Origin: Methylotetracoccus sp.
GTDB lineage: Bacteria > Pseudomonadota > Gammaproteobacteria > Methylococcales > Methylococcaceae
Length of the DNA: 8,936 nt
Direction of reading: 5' to 3'
NCBI GenBank assembly: GCA_025458755.1
Contig: JALORT010000056.1
Span: forward strand, 1-8,936
The position numbers and the translations under genes are program-made. Positions 7,388 to 8,936 of the stretch are shown in pieces. The notes below the pieces were generated by a model. That model saw only the letters and a list, made by a program, of their open reading frames with translations, did no database searches and was not told where the DNA came from. Position 1 is the first letter of the stretch. The number at the start of each line of letters is the position of its first letter.

Positions 7388-8130
7388 TCAACGAGTCACT
7401 GAGCACGTCGACACTGCGGCTGGCCAAGGTCACCTACGTCCACCCCGAAGGGCAGTGCGTTGATGTGATCTTCATGGACAGCGGCGATTACGGGCGCGAC
7501 GTAATGGTGATGTCGCCTTACGCCGGCACAGATTTCGGGTTCACTGGCGGGATTCCTCGCCCGCAGGAAGAGGGTCATGACCCGAACGCGCGCACCGAAC
7601 CGGATCGGCGCCACATCATTGCCGTGGTCGGCATGGTGAACGGGCGTTACGTGGCGCTCGGGTTCCTGTACCCGCAGATCACCCACATGGCGTTCGTGAA
7701 GGACTCCGACCCCGATCGCATGATCGAGCGGCACCCGTCCGACCATTACCGGACGATCGACACCGACGCGAATTTTGAGCAGTACCACCCCGGTGACGCC
7801 TGGTTCAAGATTGCCGAGGGCATTGGGCACGAGGATCTGACCGGGAAGGATTTCGACAAGCGCTGGAAGCTACAGCACAACACCGAGACCGAGCCGGTCA
7901 TCACCCTCTTCAACCGCCGGTCAGAGACCGAGTACACGACTATCCAAGTCCACAAAGGCGAGGTCAAGGTGCAGGCGGTCAATGGGGGTCAAATGTCAAA
8001 CGTCACGGTCAAGCCGGACGAGATCAGAGGCACCACGACCGGGACCATCCATTTGACGGCCGCCGGAGAGATCACCATCACCAGCGGCACGTATATCCAC
8101 CTTGTGGCTCCCGTTGTCGATGTCAATTAG
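7384..8130 (+). CDS. Baseplate spike / membrane-puncturing protein (gpV or gp138-like)
   Basis: This 248-residue protein is the likely central spike, a trimer at the tip of the tube. The N-terminal half looks like an OB-fold: LRLAKVTYVHPEGQCVDVIF, a loop around GFTGGIPRPQ, then HIIAVVGMVNGRYVALGFL. The C-terminal third alternates short strands and turns (TTIQVHKGEVKVQAV, GTIHLTAAGEITITSGTYIH), the pattern of the intertwined trimeric beta-helix spike, and ends LVAPVVDVN. The frame stays open upstream to an ATG at 7243, but that would overlap the hub by 145 bases. The ATG at 7384, sharing ATGA with the hub stop, is the right start and implies coupled translation. No C-terminal H-x-H metal motif as in P2 gpV or phi92 gp138 is present; single His residues occur in two strands 16 residues apart. 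The gene ends head-to-head with the minus-strand gene. Confidence 0.82.
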   Translation: MINESLSTSTLRLAKVTYVHPEGQCVDVIFMDSGDYGRDVMVMSPYAGTDFGFTGGIPRPQEEGHDPNARTEPDRRHIIAVVGMVNGRYVALGFLYPQITHMAFVKDSDPDRMIERHPSDHYRTIDTDANFEQYHPGDAWFKIAEGIGHEDLTGKDFDKRWKLQHNTETEPVITLFNRRSETEYTTIQVHKGEVKVQAVNGGQMSNVTVKPDEIRGTTTGTIHLTAAGEITITSGTYIHLVAPVVDVN

Positions 8131-8741
8131 GTGTGGTGCCGCGAGCTGGTTGTCTGGCAGCCGGCGAGGTCTTTTTGCGACGCCATGAACGACTTGGCTG
8201 TTTCGAGATCGTCAAGCGCCCGCTGCAGATCGGCCTGTGATGCGATCAGGTTGTTTCTGGCGATCGTCAACTGAGCCTCAATTGCCGGCTTCGCATCGGC
8301 GGCTGCGGATGCAAGCTGTTGTTCTAGCGCCAAAACTTCTTGCTCTAGCGCAAGAGCGACGGAAAGCAGCGTGTTCACGGCCCCGAGCAAGGTTGCCAAT
8401 ACGCGATCGGTGAGCGCCACAAGCTGCGCCTGCATGAAGCCGATCAACCCGTTTGCCAGCTCAAGTTGAAGTTCCTTGAAGTCGAGGATCGGGATGGCGT
8501 TGACAAGGGCCTGGAGCACCTTGAACCCGAGCGCTTCGAAATTGTAGAAGGCGGACACCGCGGCGGCGGCGGCGGCGGCCGGCGTATCGGCTAAGGCAGC
8601 GACAAGCGCCGAGATCCCTTGGTAGTGGGCCACGATGTCGTTCTCGGCCTGCGTGACGCGCGCCTGGAGCCCCTGGAGTTGCTTGTTCATCTCCTTCAGG
8701 CACATCTGGTCGTTGCCGGTTTGCTCGGTTGGTGTGGTCAT
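8127..8741 (-). CDS. Alanine-rich coiled-coil protein of unknown function (moron-like)
   Basis: This 204-residue protein lies on the strand opposite all its neighbours and is not recognised. Residues 15-36 (LKEMNKQLQGLQARVTQAEN) look like a short coiled coil. Residues 55-61 are seven consecutive alanines after D-T-P. Residues 64-130 are strongly hydrophobic and helical (FEALGFKVLQALVNAIPIL, LLGAVNTLLSVALAL), interrupted by charged residues, so amphipathic helices are more likely than clean membrane spans. Residues 124-185 form a long Leu/Ala/Glu/Gln-rich coiled coil. There is no signal peptide and only two cysteines (C14, C195). GAGA 5 bases before the ATG (CTCT-type complement at 8747-8750) is an acceptable ribosome binding site. 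Its TAA overlaps the spike TAG within the four bases TTAG at 8127-8130. Candidate roles include a lysogeny-expressed accessory protein, a membrane-acting factor, or a structural component; none is supported directly. Confidence 0.75.
   Translation of the reverse strand: MTTPTEQTGNDQMCLKEMNKQLQGLQARVTQAENDIVAHYQGISALVAALADTPAAAAAAAVSAFYNFEALGFKVLQALVNAIPILDFKELQLELANGLIGFMQAQLVALTDRVLATLLGAVNTLLSVALALEQEVLALEQQLASAAADAKPAIEAQLTIARNNLIASQADLQRALDDLETAKSFMASQKDLAGCQTTSSRHHT
8562..8579. repeat. Perfect GGC trinucleotide tract (x6)
   Basis: Six tandem GGC units on the plus strand encode, on the minus strand, six GCC alanine codons (residues 55-60 of the coiled-coil protein), with a GCG alanine next. 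All units are identical, so slippage in steps of three could alter the alanine run length without breaking the frame. Confidence 0.85.
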
Positions 8742-8765
8742 GACAATCTCGCGTGTTTGGATGCC

Positions 8766-8794
8766 TTGATCACAACATCACGAGTCGTGATAGA
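8766..8794. promoter_or_regulatory. Candidate operator/promoter between divergent genes, with 15-base palindrome
   Basis: The 64-base gap between the two divergent starts holds a perfect palindrome, ATCACGA-G-TCGTGAT (8777-8791). A further direct ATCAC copy lies at 8769-8773, so three ATCAC-type half-sites are clustered (8769, 8777, and inverted at 8787-8791). On the plus strand a weak promoter overlaps it: TTGATC (8766-8771), 17-base spacer, GATAGA (8789-8794). That would place the transcript start almost at the ATG at 8806. I found no convincing minus-strand -10/-35 pair. The palindrome is seen directly; its role as a repressor or activator site is inference. Confidence 0.4.
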
Positions 8795-8805
8795 ACACTG
8801 AGCGC

Positions 8806-8936
8806 ATGCAACCCTTTTCGCAGAAAGACAGGCCGGTAGGGCTGATCGTACTCGACGGATTCGGGCTCCAGATCCCGTGGTTCTACGTGTTCTACCCGCG
8901 CCCCGAGGATCTTCAATACACGCACCCGAGCCGCGG
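8806..8936 (+). CDS. Partial CDS, probable tail/baseplate protein (N-terminal 43 residues only)
   Basis: An open frame starts at ATG 8806 and runs off the window end. It begins MQPFSQKDRPVGLIVLDGFG and continues with an aromatic, proline-rich stretch (IPWFYVFYPRPEDLQYTHPSR). An in-frame TAG at 8791-8793 leaves this ATG as the first possible ATG start; only a weak GAG (8800-8802) precedes it. The F-Y-P-R-P-E-D-L-x-Y-x-x-P-S-R pattern recalls the start of LysM-type baseplate proteins (gp53-like), which often read F-P-x-x-P-x-x-x-x-x-x-x-P-S/T-R. That would fit a gene following hub and spike, but 43 residues are too few to be sure. It resumes the plus-strand orientation of the tail module and may belong to a new transcript started in the intergenic gap. 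Confidence 0.55.
   Translation, partial: MQPFSQKDRPVGLIVLDGFGLQIPWFYVFYPRPEDLQYTHPSR

Noticed and set aside
7243..8130. 295-residue version of the spike starting at ATG 7243
   Set aside because: It would overlap the hub by 145 bases and its first 47 residues look like a shadow of the hub frame. ATG 7384 gives the normal ATGA coupling and a spike-like N-terminus.
8619..8801. 60-residue plus-strand ORF opposite the coiled-coil gene
   Set aside because: It is antisense to the start of the minus-strand gene, and its Leu/His/Val-rich sequence is what the complement of a Gln/Ala/Asp-rich coding region gives.

Overview
The window is a compact late structural module of a contractile-tailed (myovirus-type) phage or prophage. 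The DNA is GC-rich (by eye about 60% G+C) and almost wholly coding, with short gaps or start/stop overlaps between genes. Gene content and base composition suggest a phage of a GC-rich Pseudomonadota host (Burkholderia, Xanthomonas, Pseudomonas and similar are plausible). No host gene, integrase or attachment site is present, so the host and lysogenic status cannot be fixed.

Layout, plus strand: tail sheath (24-1769), tail tube (1810-2241), tail assembly chaperone (2241-2585) with a second overlapping frame (to 2856) that is probably reached by programmed frameshifting, a strong intrinsic terminator (2871-2896), tape measure protein with a built-in tail lysozyme domain (2960-6007), baseplate hub (6011-7387) and membrane-puncturing spike (7384-8130). 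Sheath and tube form the contractile shaft. The two chaperone products are expected to coat the tape measure while the tube polymerises. Hub and spike cap the distal end, and the lysozyme domain would open peptidoglycan during injection.

The exception is a minus-strand gene (8741-8127) encoding a 204-residue, alanine-rich, coiled-coil protein of unknown function. Its stop codon interlocks with that of the spike gene. It is separated from a divergent, truncated plus-strand gene (8806 onward) by 64 bases that hold a perfect 15-base palindrome. This moron-like insertion with a candidate operator is the least explained part of the window. The next points of interest are the frameshift, whose geometry requires -2 or +1 rather than the common -1, and the terminator in the middle of the tail operon.

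There is no gene-free stretch above 300 bases, and I saw no tRNA, CRISPR array or insertion sequence.
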